Shown here piece after piece: positions 1 to 10,004 of a stretch of DNA of 64,000 nt. The position numbers were made by a program, and so were the translations under genes. Each line of letters opens with the position of its first letter. The first letter of the stretch is position 1. The notes under the pieces were generated by a model, which saw only the letters and a list, made by a program, of their open reading frames with translations, was not told the DNA's origin and did not search any database. Origin of the DNA: Marinobacter sp. 2_MG-2023 (lineage in GTDB: Bacteria; Pseudomonadota; Gammaproteobacteria; Pseudomonadales; Oleiphilaceae); contig NZ_JAUOPH010000004.1 of assembly GCF_030546935.1 (NCBI RefSeq), positions 558,001 to 622,000 of the forward strand, in the 5' to 3' direction.

Positions 1-2
1 GT

Positions 3-215
3 GTCGTCAACCCGCCGCTGGAAGCAAATACTGCTCACCCTCGCCAGTCCATCGTTTTTTTCCATCAGCCCAATTACGACGCCATGATCGAATGTCTGCC
101 CAGCTGCCTGGGTGAAAATGGCCAGGCAACCTACCCCCCAGTCAGTTCCGGCGATCACCTGAAATCCAAATTCGTTAAACAGACCACTTTTGGTGGGACC
201 CAGGAGGTAGCCTGA
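3..215 (+). CDS. C-terminal end of an isopenicillin N synthase-like Fe(II)/2OG oxygenase (cut by window edge)
   Basis: An open frame runs in from the left edge and stops at 213-215, giving 70 residues. The peptide contains FFHQPNYDA followed by CLPSC and ends TTFGGTQEVA. This is the C-terminal style of the isopenicillin N synthase-like non-haem iron oxygenases that occur twice more in this window, although those two end differently. The catalytic HxD...H region lies upstream and cannot be seen. The stop codon is one base from the ATG of the VOC protein, so the two are probably co-transcribed with the nucleoside transporter behind them. Substrate unknown; an oxidation in purine or related heterocycle breakdown is inferred only from context. 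Confidence 0.7.
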   Translation, partial: VVNPPLEANTAHPRQSIVFFHQPNYDAMIECLPSCLGENGQATYPPVSSGDHLKSKFVKQTTFGGTQEVA

Positions 216-216
216 A

Positions 217-603
217 ATGAGCACACTTTCTTATGTGAACATCTTTGCCGAAGACATTGAGGGCCTGAGCGTCTTCTACCGGGACCTGTTCGGCTTCAAA
301 GAAATCCCCGAAATCCGTTCGCCCATTTTCCGTGGGCTGGACACAGGTCGCTCCTGCATCGGCTTTAACGCAATAGACGCCTACGAGTTGTTGAAACTGG
401 ATGACTACTCAGACACCAAAGGCTGCAAATTCCTTCTCAACATAGATGTCGACAGCCAGGAAGAGGTGGATGAGTTCGTGCCCAAGGCGCTGGGCGCAGG
501 CGCCACTCTCATCAAAGAGCCCTACAAAACCTACTACAACTGGTATCAGGCCGTGCTCCTGGACCCTGAAGGTAATGTTTTCCGAATCAATTACATGATG
601 TAG
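217..603 (+). CDS. VOC (glyoxalase/bleomycin resistance) family protein
   Basis: A 128-residue protein with a single vicinal-oxygen-chelate fold pattern. It opens LSYVNIFAEDIEGLSVFY, the usual first beta strand and helix of the family, and ends with LLDPEGNVFRINY, the usual C-terminal strand containing the DPEGN turn. Family members bind a divalent metal and act as isomerases, dioxygenases or binding proteins; I cannot assign a substrate. It lies one base behind the truncated oxygenase and 32 bases ahead of the BMP binding protein, so it is probably part of the importer operon. It may help process a transported compound, which is inference. Confidence 0.8.
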   Translation: MSTLSYVNIFAEDIEGLSVFYRDLFGFKEIPEIRSPIFRGLDTGRSCIGFNAIDAYELLKLDDYSDTKGCKFLLNIDVDSQEEVDEFVPKALGAGATLIKEPYKTYYNWYQAVLLDPEGNVFRINYMM

Positions 604-635
604 ACCTGCCTTACCAACCCAAAGGAAATAACGCG

Positions 636-1724
636 ATGAAAAAGCTACTACTCAGTGCCGGTTTTGCACTGGCCAGCTTCTTTGGCCTGACGAACGTTGC
701 TAACGCCGAGGGCCTGACTCTCGACGGGCCGCCTAAGGTTGCCATGATATACATCTCCCCAACCAACGATGGTGGCTGGACCCAGGCGTTCGACGAAGCA
801 CGTCTGCGCCTCGAGGAAGAGCTGGGAATCAAAATCCAGTATGTAGAAAGCGTTCCTGAATCTGCATCAGCTATTCGCCCGGCTGTAGAGCGGTTTATCA
901 AACGCGGTACCAATATCGTTATCGGTACCGCTTTCGGTTACTCCGACACCTTCAAGTCGTTATCTGAAGACTATCCAGATGTTGCCTTCCTGAATGGTTC
1001 CGGTACGACCAACGGTCCCAATCTGCTGTCGTTCTATGGTCGTACCTACGAAAGTCAGTACCTCTGCGGCATGGCTGCAGGCGCTGCATCAGAAACGGGC
1101 AAACTGGGCTTTGTTGCCGCGAACCCGTTTGGACCAGTCAACTGGACCATCAACGCCTACGCCATGGGTGCCCGTGAAATGAACCCAGATGCAACCGTTT
1201 CTGTGGTCTATACCGGAGCCTGGAATGACCCCACCAAAGAGCGCTCTGCAACCAAGGCTCTGATCGACCAGGGCGCGGATGTTATCGGTCAGCATGTGGA
1301 CACACCGACACCGCAACTGGTTGCTCAGGAAAACGGCGTTCTGGGTACAGGCCACCACCGTGATTTCCGCGAGTTTGCCCCGGAAGCCACCATATGTTCT
1401 TCCGTCTGGGTCTGGGATCGTTTCCTGAAAACAGAGCTGGAAAAAATCATTGCCGGAAACTGGGTACCTGAACCGCACGGTGCGCTTCTGTCCATGCAAG
1501 AAGGTGGAACGGATATCGCCTGCTGCGGCAAGAACATCGACAAGCAGGAAGAAGCCAAAATCATGGCCGCTCGTGACGAACTCCTGAAAGGTGAACTGGA
1601 AGTCTACGCAGGTCCAGTTGTCGATCTGGACGGAAATGTCCGTGCTGCCGAAGGGGAAGTCCTCCCGGACGGCGCCCTGTGGCAGATGGACTGGTTTGTT
1701 GATGGAGTTATTACCCAACAATGA
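636..1724 (+). CDS. BMP family ABC transporter substrate-binding protein (nucleoside/purine type)
   Basis: A 362-residue periplasmic binding protein of the BMP (Med/PnrA-like) family. The first 24 residues form a signal peptide ending in ANA. The mature part starts with PPKVAMIYISPTNDGGWTQ, the family's typical first strand and ligand loop, and later has VIGTAFGYSD and GADVIGQHVDTP. Characterised relatives bind purine nucleosides. An AAGGA ribosome site lies 9 bases before the ATG. The gene overlaps the ATPase gene by the ATGA arrangement and is followed by two permeases, making a complete importer. The closing MDWFVDGV is also found, as MDWYVEGM, in the solitary paralogue at 36222-37289. Confidence 0.93.
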   Translation: MKKLLLSAGFALASFFGLTNVANAEGLTLDGPPKVAMIYISPTNDGGWTQAFDEARLRLEEELGIKIQYVESVPESASAIRPAVERFIKRGTNIVIGTAFGYSDTFKSLSEDYPDVAFLNGSGTTNGPNLLSFYGRTYESQYLCGMAAGAASETGKLGFVAANPFGPVNWTINAYAMGAREMNPDATVSVVYTGAWNDPTKERSATKALIDQGADVIGQHVDTPTPQLVAQENGVLGTGHHRDFREFAPEATICSSVWVWDRFLKTELEKIIAGNWVPEPHGALLSMQEGGTDIACCGKNIDKQEEAKIMAARDELLKGELEVYAGPVVDLDGNVRAAEGEVLPDGALWQMDWFVDGVITQQ

Positions 1725-3241
1725 GTAAACAGAACGCGATCCAGCTGAGCGGTGTCAGCAAGACCTTTGATGGTTTCAAGGCTCTTACCGACGCCGACTT
1801 TACCGCCAAGTGGGGAGAGGTTCATGCCCTTCTGGGGGAAAACGGAGCCGGCAAGTCGTCCCTGATGAACATAGTGGCCGGTTTGTATGGCCCCGAAGGC
1901 GGATCGTTGTTCATTGATGACAACCCGATAAAACTCAAAGGCCCCAAGGAAGCAGCCAAGCTCGGCATTGGTATGGTGCACCAGCATTTCAAACTGGTGA
2001 TGCCCTTTACCGTTGCTGAGAACATTCTACTGAATCTGGGGCACATCCAGACGTCAGGGCTTTACCGGGAACGCCTGCGCCGGGTGTCTGACGACATCCG
2101 TGCCATGGCGAAACGCATCGGGTTTGAAATCGACCCCGATACTCGCGTTGATCAGTTATCCATCGCTGAGCAGCAGCGGGTAGAGATTCTTAAAGTGCTA
2201 CTGGCCGGAGCCAAGGTCTTGATCCTTGACGAACCGACAGCAGTACTCACTGAAGAAGAGGCCGAGCGGCTACTGACCACTGTGCAGGGCTTTGCCCGCG
2301 AGGGTGCAGCCGTTATTTTGGTGACGCATAAAATGAACGACGTTCTGCGCTACGCGGACCAGGTCACCATCATGCGCGCCGGTCAGACAGTCAAAAGCCT
2401 CAAACCTGATTCCGTGTCCGTTGACGAGCTGATCAGGCTTACCGTGGGCGAATCCACCTCTGACCAGTCGGCTACACCTGAGAAGCGCGCACCCGGGGCG
2501 CCCTACCTTCAGGTAAAAGGCCTTACCAGCACGGGCGCGCCACGTGCACTCAATCACCTGGACCTCACCCTGAATAAGGGCGAGATCTATGGGCTTGCAG
2601 GCGTCGGCGGCAATGGCCAGAGCGAACTCGCCAATGCCCTGATGGGCATCCCCGAACCGGTAGAAGGACAGATGGAGATCGCCGGAGAAGGAGACCTGGC
2701 CGGCTTCGATGCTGCCAGAAGGCGCGCCATAGGCATTGCCTCCATACCTGCCGACCGCTATGGCGCTGCACTGGCAGGTCCCCTTTCGATTGCAGACAAC
2801 TTTGCTCTGGGTGACATTCATTCCGGCCGTTATGGCCCATTCTGGTACCTGAAAACCCGGGCTATCGAAGCGGACGCCGCAGAAGCGGTACGCCAGTTTG
2901 ATGTTCAGGGCGTTCGGTCCCTGAAACAGAAAGCCGCCCTGCTTTCCGGCGGCAATGCCCAGAAGCTGGTTATCGCCCGGGAATTCAACCATCCACCAAA
3001 GCTGGTTCTCGCTCACAGCCCTAGCCGTGGCCTGGATGTAAAAGCCACGGAAGCCGTCCGGGACAGATTGCGGGCAGCGCGGGATGACGGTGCGGCAGTA
3101 CTCCTGATCAGTGAGGACCTGGACGAAGTCATGGCCATGGCGGACCGGATCGGCGTCATGTCCGCCGGCCGAATCGTGGCCGAATTTTCACAGCCGGCTG
3201 ACCGCCAGGCCATCGGACAAGCAATGGTGAACCATGTCTGA
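1721..3241 (+). CDS. Nucleoside-type ABC importer, double ATP-binding protein
   Basis: A 506-residue protein with two nucleotide-binding domains in tandem, as in the NupO/YufO and RbsA group. The first domain has Walker A GENGAGKSS near residue 39, the signature LSIAEQQRVEIL and Walker B LILDEPTAVLT. The second has GVGGNGQSE in place of a normal Walker A and LSGGNAQKLVIARE. At its Walker B position it has HSPSRGLDV, lacking the usual acidic pair. A degenerate second site is normal for this group. The start overlaps the binding-protein stop by four bases and the end overlaps the next permease by eight. It should power import of nucleosides or free bases. Confidence 0.93.
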   Translation: MSKQNAIQLSGVSKTFDGFKALTDADFTAKWGEVHALLGENGAGKSSLMNIVAGLYGPEGGSLFIDDNPIKLKGPKEAAKLGIGMVHQHFKLVMPFTVAENILLNLGHIQTSGLYRERLRRVSDDIRAMAKRIGFEIDPDTRVDQLSIAEQQRVEILKVLLAGAKVLILDEPTAVLTEEEAERLLTTVQGFAREGAAVILVTHKMNDVLRYADQVTIMRAGQTVKSLKPDSVSVDELIRLTVGESTSDQSATPEKRAPGAPYLQVKGLTSTGAPRALNHLDLTLNKGEIYGLAGVGGNGQSELANALMGIPEPVEGQMEIAGEGDLAGFDAARRRAIGIASIPADRYGAALAGPLSIADNFALGDIHSGRYGPFWYLKTRAIEADAAEAVRQFDVQGVRSLKQKAALLSGGNAQKLVIAREFNHPPKLVLAHSPSRGLDVKATEAVRDRLRAARDDGAAVLLISEDLDEVMAMADRIGVMSAGRIVAEFSQPADRQAIGQAMVNHV

Positions 3242-4325
3242 TTTTGCATTACGGCGCCCCCTGCTTAACCGCAGATATGCTCTGGAAGTTCGCCAACAGA
3301 TGGCGTGGCCATGGCAGGCCCTGATTCTCGGAGCATCAATGATTCTGGGCTTACTGTTGTCCGGCGCCATACTGGTTGTGGCCGGCGTACCCGCAGGTGA
3401 GCTACTGAACGAATTTGTAATCCTGACCCTGTTTGATGCCCAAAGCCTCAAGTCCGTCTTATTTCAGGCATCGCCACTCATCATGGTTGGCCTGGCTGGC
3501 TGCCTCGCGTTCCGGGCCAAGTTCTGGAACCTGGGTCTCGAAGGTCAGATGATTTTTGGTGCCATCGGAGCCACCGCAGTGACTATCTGGGACATCGGCA
3601 GTCCAGGTATGCGTCTCCCCCTGATGATGGCTGTTGCCATGGTAGGCGGGCTACTCTGGGCCGTGGCCCCGGTACTGCTCAAGCTCAAGCTGCAGGTCAA
3701 CGAGATAGTCTCGACATTGATGCTGAACTACATCGCCATCAATGTCCTGCTGCACCTGATGTACGGGCCCTGGAAGGACCCGAAAGATGCCTTCCCCTAT
3801 TCCCCCAAGTACGACAGCTTTGAACTCTTGCCAGAACTTGGCAGCGGCCTCAGTCTTTCGATCCCTATCGCTATAGTGATTGCGCTGATCGTACTCTGGT
3901 TCGTCAACATCTCCCGGGCCGGCCTGTACCTTCGCTTTGTGGACAAAAGCCCCAAAGTGGCCGGAGCAGTCGGGGTTCCGGTGGCAAAAACCATTTTGAT
4001 TGCGGTTCTCTTCTCCGGCGCTCTGGCCGGGCTCGCAGGCCTGATGGTCGCCGCCGGGCAGGAAGGCCGTCTTACACACTCCTTTTATGTAGGCTACGGA
4101 TTCTCCGGAATTCTCATCGCGTTTCTGGCACGGAATAACCCCATCGCCGCCACCTGTGCCGCGCTGTTGATTGCCACTCTGTTCGTATCAGGCCGCAGCC
4201 TTCAGGTGTTCTACCAGATCCCGTTTGCCATGGTGCAACTCATACAGGCCGTGCTGGTGATCTGCGTTGCTTCTTCGGACTTCTTTATCCGTCATCGTAT
4301 CCGCCGCGTTCAGGGAGGAGACTGA
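3234..4325 (+). CDS. Nucleoside-type ABC importer permease, NupP/YufP-like
   Basis: A 363-residue polytopic inner-membrane protein of the BPD_transp_2 family. The conserved stretch AFRAKFWNLGLEGQMIFGAIGA and the later VNEIVSTLMLNYIAIN are hallmarks of the first permease of BMP-linked importers. The start overlaps the ATPase gene by eight bases, and the second permease follows two bases after its stop. Together with that protein it should form the heterodimeric channel. The paralogous protein at 22184-23290 has the same blocks (KLWNIGAEGHFLMGALGA, LTTIMLNYIALN), so the window holds two full systems of this type. Confidence 0.92.
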   Translation: MSDFALRRPLLNRRYALEVRQQMAWPWQALILGASMILGLLLSGAILVVAGVPAGELLNEFVILTLFDAQSLKSVLFQASPLIMVGLAGCLAFRAKFWNLGLEGQMIFGAIGATAVTIWDIGSPGMRLPLMMAVAMVGGLLWAVAPVLLKLKLQVNEIVSTLMLNYIAINVLLHLMYGPWKDPKDAFPYSPKYDSFELLPELGSGLSLSIPIAIVIALIVLWFVNISRAGLYLRFVDKSPKVAGAVGVPVAKTILIAVLFSGALAGLAGLMVAAGQEGRLTHSFYVGYGFSGILIAFLARNNPIAATCAALLIATLFVSGRSLQVFYQIPFAMVQLIQAVLVICVASSDFFIRHRIRRVQGGD

Positions 4326-4327
4326 CC

Positions 4328-5254
4328 ATGGATCTGATTACCAGCTGGATAGGTAACATTCCTGAATTCGCCGTTCCATTTGCCCTGGCTGCTCTGGGGC
4401 TCATTATCACCGAGAAATCCGGTGTACTGGCTCTCGGTGCGGAGGGGTTAATGCTGGTGGGTGCCGTTATCGGTGTCGGTGCCGCCCTTACCGTTGACAA
4501 TACCGCTGTTGCCCTGGCGATCGCCATGATTGCAGCCAGTGTGGTCTCTCTTTTATTTGCTCTTATGGTGCTGGTTATGCGCATCAATCAGGTCATTTCA
4601 GGACTGGTGCTGGTGTTTTTCTGCCAGGGGCTGACCACACTGACAGGCACACTGATGGGCTGGACCAACCAGCCGGTTTCCGGGCTGGGAGCCATAGCAC
4701 TCTGGCCGCTGTCCGAGCTGCCATATGTGGGCCGCTTCTTCATACAGAATGTTGTTGTTTATCTGGTCCCGGTGATCTTCGTGGTCGCGGTCTGGGCTCT
4801 TAACAGAACAACCCCCGGCCTGCGGCTACGAGCGGTTGGCGAGAACCCACAGGCTGCAGACGCTGCCGGCATCTCAGTGCTGGGTTATCGTTTGGCGGCG
4901 ATCATGATTGGTGCCGCCCTGATCGGTCTTGCTGGCGCTTTCATCGCCGTACTCAGCAACAAGCTCTGGATATCCAACATGACCGCCGGCCGCGGCTGGA
5001 TTGCTGTCGCCCTGGTTATCTTTGCCCGCTGGTCGCCCTGGAAAGCACTCGCCGGCGCCCTCCTGTTTGGCTGTATTGAAGCACTGATACCGCAACTCGC
5101 TGCATCGGGTATCAAACTGCCCCAGTACTTCGTCTTCATGGCACCCTATGCAATTACCCTTGGCGTAATGATCTGGGTGGCCGCTTCGAAGCGAGATAGC
5201 AGCAGTCAACCAGGAGCTCTCGGAACGCCCTTTATCCGGGAAGAACGCACCTGA
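4328..5254 (+). CDS. Nucleoside-type ABC importer permease, NupQ/YufQ-like
   Basis: A 308-residue membrane protein of the BPD_transp_2 family. The block LALGAEGLMLVGAVIGVG near residue 36, LRLRAVGENPQAADAAGISV and the late MTAGRGWIAVALVIFARW are typical of the second permease in BMP-linked importers. It starts two bases after the first permease and completes the operon of binding protein, ATPase and two permeases. The paralogue at 21262-22182 shares the same three blocks. The ligand is not fixed by sequence; purine nucleosides or bases are likely from the neighbouring catabolic genes. Confidence 0.92.
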   Translation: MDLITSWIGNIPEFAVPFALAALGLIITEKSGVLALGAEGLMLVGAVIGVGAALTVDNTAVALAIAMIAASVVSLLFALMVLVMRINQVISGLVLVFFCQGLTTLTGTLMGWTNQPVSGLGAIALWPLSELPYVGRFFIQNVVVYLVPVIFVVAVWALNRTTPGLRLRAVGENPQAADAAGISVLGYRLAAIMIGAALIGLAGAFIAVLSNKLWISNMTAGRGWIAVALVIFARWSPWKALAGALLFGCIEALIPQLAASGIKLPQYFVFMAPYAITLGVMIWVAASKRDSSSQPGALGTPFIREERT

Positions 5255-6079
<825 letters not shown>

Positions 6080-6087
6080 TAAATTAC

Positions 6088-6108
6088 GGCCGGACAGTTT
6101 GTTCGGCC
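6088..6108. terminator. Hairpin between convergent genes
   Basis: GGCCGGA and TTCGGCC pair with one G-T wobble around a seven-base loop, in the 37-base gap between two convergent stop codons. The right arm is followed only by TTCAT, so the U-tract is poor. A shared terminator is likely from position rather than from the sequence alone. Confidence 0.5.
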
Positions 6109-6116
6109 TTCATACT

Positions 6117-7067
6117 TCAGGCCTTGTCCTGACGGTGATCGTAGGTTGCGTTAAGCCGCGATGCCAGATACTCCGCACAGGTTACCGGCTCGTATTTCGG
6201 CGCCTGATCCGGTACCACGTCCCTTGGGTCAACAATAGACTCCGGGTTCACCTCCAAAAAGAAAGCAATCGCGTAACGCTCCCTGGCCGGCGGCCTGACC
6301 CTGTGGGGCGTGGAGACGTATACATCGTTGCTCCAGCGCATCAGACAATCACCGATATTACACACGAAGGCTCCGGGCACATGGGGCGCCTGAATCCAAT
6401 CCCCTTGTCGGTTGAGAACCTCCAGTCCTGCCACCTCATCCGTTGCCAGTATGGTGACATTGCCATAATCCGAGTGAGTACCTGCGCCTCCATCTTCCCG
6501 GTCCGTGCTCCCCGCAGTCGGCGGGTAATGAAGCATTCGCAGCGTCGCAATCGGCAGGGTCAGGTGCTGGGTGAAGAAGTTTTCGTCCAGCCCCAGGTCT
6601 AGACTGAAGCCACGGTGAATCGTGCGCCCCAACTCCAGACAGTGATCAAAATAGTTCAGGGCCTGCTCCCTCCAGCCCTCGATTGGCGGCCAGAAATTGA
6701 CACCCCGGAAGGGTTTGCCAGCCAGCACATCCGGATGATCTTCAGGGAAGTCCGTTCCGATGTTAAAAGCCTCTTTCATATCTGCACCCGATTCCGGGTT
6801 CAGTTTCTCGTCGGCCATGGCCACATAACCCCGGTTGTGCGGCGAACGCTTGATTGACATCGCCTCCTTTTCACCCAAGGGCAGTTCGAAGACCGTCCGG
6901 GCCAAGGCAAAGGCGCCTTCGCAAACCGTTTGGGGGATACCGTGATCGGTCACGTAGAAGAAGCCTACATCCCGGCAAGCACGGCCCAGTTCCGCCGCAG
7001 TGGCCCGGCGTTTTTCCGGGTCATCGCTACGCAGGCCGCTCAGGGAAATAATCGGTAGTGAAGACAT
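6117..7067 (-). CDS. Isopenicillin N synthase-like Fe(II)/2OG dioxygenase
   Basis: A 316-residue non-haem iron oxygenase. The N-terminal DIOX_N region has LGRACRDVGFFYVTDHG. The iron-binding triad is visible as H198 and D200 in THSDYGN and H255 in STPHRVRP. R264 in RYAIAFF is the expected 2-oxoglutarate carboxylate ligand, although the family's RxS serine is alanine here. It is preceded by GGAG and starts 27 bases after the stop of the amidohydrolase at 7095-8441, so the two form an operon read from the sigma-54-type promoter near 8483. The substrate is unknown. Fungal xanthine hydroxylase is also an Fe(II)/2OG enzyme but of another subfamily, so a purine substrate is only a suggestion. Confidence 0.9.
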   Translation of the reverse strand: MSSLPIISLSGLRSDDPEKRRATAAELGRACRDVGFFYVTDHGIPQTVCEGAFALARTVFELPLGEKEAMSIKRSPHNRGYVAMADEKLNPESGADMKEAFNIGTDFPEDHPDVLAGKPFRGVNFWPPIEGWREQALNYFDHCLELGRTIHRGFSLDLGLDENFFTQHLTLPIATLRMLHYPPTAGSTDREDGGAGTHSDYGNVTILATDEVAGLEVLNRQGDWIQAPHVPGAFVCNIGDCLMRWSNDVYVSTPHRVRPPARERYAIAFFLEVNPESIVDPRDVVPDQAPKYEPVTCAEYLASRLNATYDHRQDKA

Positions 7068-7094
7068 AGGGTTGCTCCAGTGTAATTGGGTTCA

Positions 7095-8441
7095 TCAAAC
7101 CATTGCTGCGCGGGTATGTGAGAGCTTGTCGCACGCGGCGAACAGCGCCAGCCCCTGGCGCTGTGCCTCAGTAATGACAGAAGATTGGGTGACTAGAGTC
7201 GCCTCGCCATTATCGATCAGACGAGCCCCATCCACCCACACCCCGGCCACATTTGAGCTGCTGGCAGCATAAACCAGGTTCCACAACAGGTTACCGCCTT
7301 GCTCACTCACGCTGACCGGCGTCATGTTGGCTTTGCCAAGGTCGAGCAATAACAGGTCCGCCTTCTTGCCTACCTCCAGAGAACCGATCTCATGATCCAG
7401 CCCCAGGGCTTTGGCGCCATTGATGGTGGCCATGCGCAGAATCTGGTCGGCGGGCAATGCGGTGGCATCCAGGCGGGTAGCTTTCTGAATGAGGGAGGCA
7501 AACTTCATCTCCTCAAACATGGTCAAACTGTTATTACAGACAGGGCCATCGGTACCTAGCCCCACCGTTACGCCGGCGGCCAGCATTTCGGGCACCCTCG
7601 CCACACCACTGGCCAGTTTGGCGTTACTCACCGGGCAGTGGGCAATACTGGTTCCTGTATCCGCCACACGGGCGACTTCTTCATCGTTCAGCCACACGCA
7701 ATGGGCCAACAGGGTCCGCTCGCCCAGGATTCCGTAGTGATCCAGCATCGCCAGTGACCGCCGACCCAGCTCCGCGGTCACCGCCCGCTCTTCCTCTTTC
7801 TGTTCACTGCAATGGGTGTGAATGCCCACGCCGTACTCCCGGCTCAGCTGCGCAGCCTCCCGATAGGCGTCTTCCGTACAGTAAAACAGGTGTTCAAGCC
7901 CCATCCAGACGCGGATGCGGCCGTTCTGAGTTTCATGGTGGCTGTGGATCAACTGACGGTTTTCCTCCCGGGTGGAAAAGAAATCTTTGCCAGGCTTATC
8001 GGCAACGTAGGGTGCCAGCTGCACCCGAAGGCCGAGCTCTCCCGCGGCATCAGCACAACGGTCCATGTAGCGGAACATGTCCATAACACAGGTAGTGCCG
8101 GACTGCAGAGCTTCCAGATAACACAGACGCGCAGAGTGATAGGCGAACTCTTCTGTCATGGCCCGGTGTTCCAACTGGTACCAGGGCAGCCACTCCATCA
8201 ACGGCATATTTTCAGTAATGCCTCGCATGAGGCTGGAGTGGGAGTGGCAATCGATCAGACCTGGCAATAAAGCGTGGCCTCGTGCATCGATCACTTCACA
8301 GTTCTCGGGGATGTTTACCTCCCGGTCGTCTCCTGCCTGGGTAATCACTCCATCTTGCACCACCAGGGTCCCGTCGGGAATCACCCGGTTGCGGGGATCA
8401 ACAGTGAAGATCGCGGCGTGACGGATTGCAAAGCTGGACAT
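7095..8441 (-). CDS. Amidohydrolase of the MtaD/TrzN deaminase group
   Basis: A 448-residue metal-dependent hydrolase. Metal ligands appear in order as HSH in DCHSHSSLMRG, H in THCSEQ, H in LLAHCVWL and D in GTDGPVCNN. The C-terminal composite-sheet segment NLLWNLVYAASSSNVAGVWV is typical of 5-methylthioadenosine/S-adenosylhomocysteine deaminase relatives and of triazine hydrolases. I chose the ATG at 8441 because GGAG stands just ahead and conserved sequence begins there; a longer reading frame to 8567 has no support. It leads a two-gene operon with an Fe(II) oxygenase. A close paralogue lies at 10961-12349. Deamination of a purine, pterin or related ring is probable; the exact substrate is not known. 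Confidence 0.88.
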   Translation of the reverse strand: MSSFAIRHAAIFTVDPRNRVIPDGTLVVQDGVITQAGDDREVNIPENCEVIDARGHALLPGLIDCHSHSSLMRGITENMPLMEWLPWYQLEHRAMTEEFAYHSARLCYLEALQSGTTCVMDMFRYMDRCADAAGELGLRVQLAPYVADKPGKDFFSTREENRQLIHSHHETQNGRIRVWMGLEHLFYCTEDAYREAAQLSREYGVGIHTHCSEQKEEERAVTAELGRRSLAMLDHYGILGERTLLAHCVWLNDEEVARVADTGTSIAHCPVSNAKLASGVARVPEMLAAGVTVGLGTDGPVCNNSLTMFEEMKFASLIQKATRLDATALPADQILRMATINGAKALGLDHEIGSLEVGKKADLLLLDLGKANMTPVSVSEQGGNLLWNLVYAASSSNVAGVWVDGARLIDNGEATLVTQSSVITEAQRQGLALFAACDKLSHTRAAMV

Positions 8442-8458
8442 ACAGGCTCCTGCACTTT

Positions 8459-8474
8459 CTGACCATTTGATCAA
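8459..8474. promoter_or_regulatory. RutR-like operator palindrome
   Basis: CTGACCATTTGATCAA agrees with the E. coli RutR consensus TTGACCA-N2-TGGTCAA at 12 of 14 defined positions. It covers the transcription start predicted from the sigma-54-type element at 8483-8498, a position suited to repression. The likely binder is the RutR-like protein at 19664-20353. Confidence 0.6.
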
Positions 8475-8482
8475 TTTTTGAA

Positions 8483-8498
8483 AGCAATCGTTGTGCCA
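8483..8498 (-). promoter_or_regulatory. Sigma-54-type promoter of the amidohydrolase-oxygenase operon
   Basis: On the minus strand the sequence is TGGCACAACGATTGCT. It matches the -24/-12 consensus TGGCAC-N5-TTGCT exactly, with correct GG to GC spacing. It lies 42 bases upstream of the ATG at 8441. Confidence 0.7.
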
Positions 8499-8602
8499 CG
8501 CTCCGACACTGACTTGACGGGCCTGAGCACAACAAATAGCAAGCCTTGATGCACCGGCAACGACCATTTCACTTCACTTTGCACCATAACCAATCAGCTT
8601 TC

Positions 8603-8618
8603 TTGACTGCCTGATCAT
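8603..8618. promoter_or_regulatory. Weak RutR-like palindrome in divergent region
   Basis: TTGACTGCCTGATCAT matches the RutR consensus at 10 of 14 positions. The 360-base region 8442-8801 separates two divergent operons and holds this site, the better palindrome at 8459, two sigma-54-type promoters and two TGCACC half-sites near 8550-8590. I see no gene in it. Confidence 0.3.
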
Positions 8619-8661
8619 TAATTATCTGATATTCCAACCGTTAGCCATGCCCCAGAATCGC

Positions 8662-8677
8662 TGGCATATATCCTGCA
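8662..8677 (+). promoter_or_regulatory. Sigma-54-type promoter of the deacetylase / ferritin-rubredoxin operon
   Basis: TGGCATATATCCTGCA carries the GG and GC dinucleotides with correct spacing, but has CTGC rather than TTGC at -12. It faces the gene at 8802, with a leader of about 115 bases. Confidence 0.5.
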
Positions 8678-8801
8678 GAGCTGACTATGGGAATTTCCGG
8701 GCCGAGAGAACCTCCTGGATCAGACTCCTGAGTCAAGATGACATTCCTCTGTCATAACGCCTTACTGGCGTACGGTTCTCTTGAGATTCTGGAGGAATGC
8801 T

Positions 8802-10004
8802 ATGCCTTCCACACAAAACGATGTGCTGGTGTTAAAAGGAGGCCGGGTCATCGACCCGGCTAACGGGTTCGACGGTATTGCAGACGTAGTAACCAGGGGT
8901 GACACCATTATTGCCGTGGGCCCGGATGCAGGCCAACAATACCCTGACGCGCAAATCCGGGACACGAGCAACAAAGTGGTGACCCCGGGGCTGATCGATA
9001 TCCATACTCACTGCTATACGGGGCTGGGCGATTTTTGCTTGCCAACAGACCTGATGGGCGTCGATTCGGGCGTGCCAATCATGGTCGACGCAGGTACCAC
9101 CAGCAGCACCATTTTCGGGTTGGCCCGAAAAGGCATCATTGACCACCCGGATACCAAAACAAAGATCTTCGCACTGCTCGACCCGTCGCAGATCTATCTG
9201 GCTAACAAGACGTTCATCTGCCACTACCTGCGCATCGCCGATGATGAGCGCAATATCGATGTTGAGGCCGCCAAAAAGGTGGTGGACGAGAACCGCGATG
9301 TCATCGTTGGATTCAAAGTTCGGGCGACTATTACCGACGACCCGGACCGTTCACCATTCCTGGAAGCAGCCCATCAGATTGCTCCGGATCTGCCCATCAT
9401 GATCCACCTTGGCGCCTTTCCTCACACGCCGGTGCTGGACACGGAAAAACTGCTGTACAAGCTGCGCAAGGGCGATATGATCACCCACGCCTGCCGTGGC
9501 GGCGGTGGCCAACTCGACCAGAAAGGTGAGCCGACCAAAGCCTACAAAGACGCCTACGAGCGCGGCGTACTCATGGATATCGGGCACTCCGCCGGGGATT
9601 TCCACTTCCGCACTGCGCGGAGGCTGATCGAGCGGGGTTACCTGCCAACGACCATTTCCACCGACCTCAACGTGTTCAACGTCGACGGGCCGGTGTACTC
9701 GCTGTCCACCACCATGTCCAAGATCTGGGCACTCGACGTGCCACTGGGGCAGGTCATCGCCATGACCACCATTAATCCTGCCCGAGCTATCAACCAGCAG
9801 GACCGCTATGGATCGCTGAGCGTCGGGCGGCAGGCTGAAGTGAGTGTGCTGGATATCGAAGAGGGGCCTTGCACCCTGTCTGACGGCAACGAGGAACTCA
9901 TCGCCCAACGCCGGCTACGCGCAGTAGGCTGCCTTCGCAACGGCCAGTGGTATGACGCCATCCACGACCAGAAGCAGAACTCAGACTTGAAGGTGGCGGT
10001 ATGA
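8802..10004 (+). CDS. Amidohydrolase/deacetylase family metallohydrolase (dihydroorotase-like)
   Basis: A 400-residue TIM-barrel metallohydrolase. It opens [20 protein letters not shown] and has the metal site [12 protein letters not shown] possible carboxylated lysine lies in GFKVRAT, and further ligand histidines in [11 protein letters not shown] and [11 protein letters not shown], with D in STDLNVFN. This pattern belongs to the deacetylase/dihydroorotase-like branch, whose members cleave cyclic or acyl amides. The ATG at 8802 has GGAGG six bases ahead; an in-frame TTG at 8781 is less likely. The stop overlaps the ferritin-rubredoxin gene by four bases, so the two proteins are translationally coupled and probably act in one pathway. 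The substrate is unknown; ring opening of an oxidised base is possible. Confidence 0.88.
   Translation: MPSTQNDVLVLKGGRVIDPANGFDGIADVVTRGDTIIAVGPDAGQQYPDAQIRDTSNKVVTPGLIDIHTHCYTGLGDFCLPTDLMGVDSGVPIMVDAGTTSSTIFGLARKGIIDHPDTKTKIFALLDPSQIYLANKTFICHYLRIADDERNIDVEAAKKVVDENRDVIVGFKVRATITDDPDRSPFLEAAHQIAPDLPIMIHLGAFPHTPVLDTEKLLYKLRKGDMITHACRGGGGQLDQKGEPTKAYKDAYERGVLMDIGHSAGDFHFRTARRLIERGYLPTTISTDLNVFNVDGPVYSLSTTMSKIWALDVPLGQVIAMTTINPARAINQQDRYGSLSVGRQAEVSVLDIEEGPCTLSDGNEELIAQRRLRAVGCLRNGQWYDAIHDQKQNSDLKVAV

Noticed and set aside
1089..1721. Long minus-strand open frame of 210 codons opposite the first BMP gene
   Set aside because: Lies entirely within a clearly identified gene on the other strand and has no family features.
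8550..8595. Two TGCACC half-sites that could be NtrC sites
   Set aside because: They are in the same orientation and lack the paired GGTGCA half at the correct spacing, so they are not a dyad.
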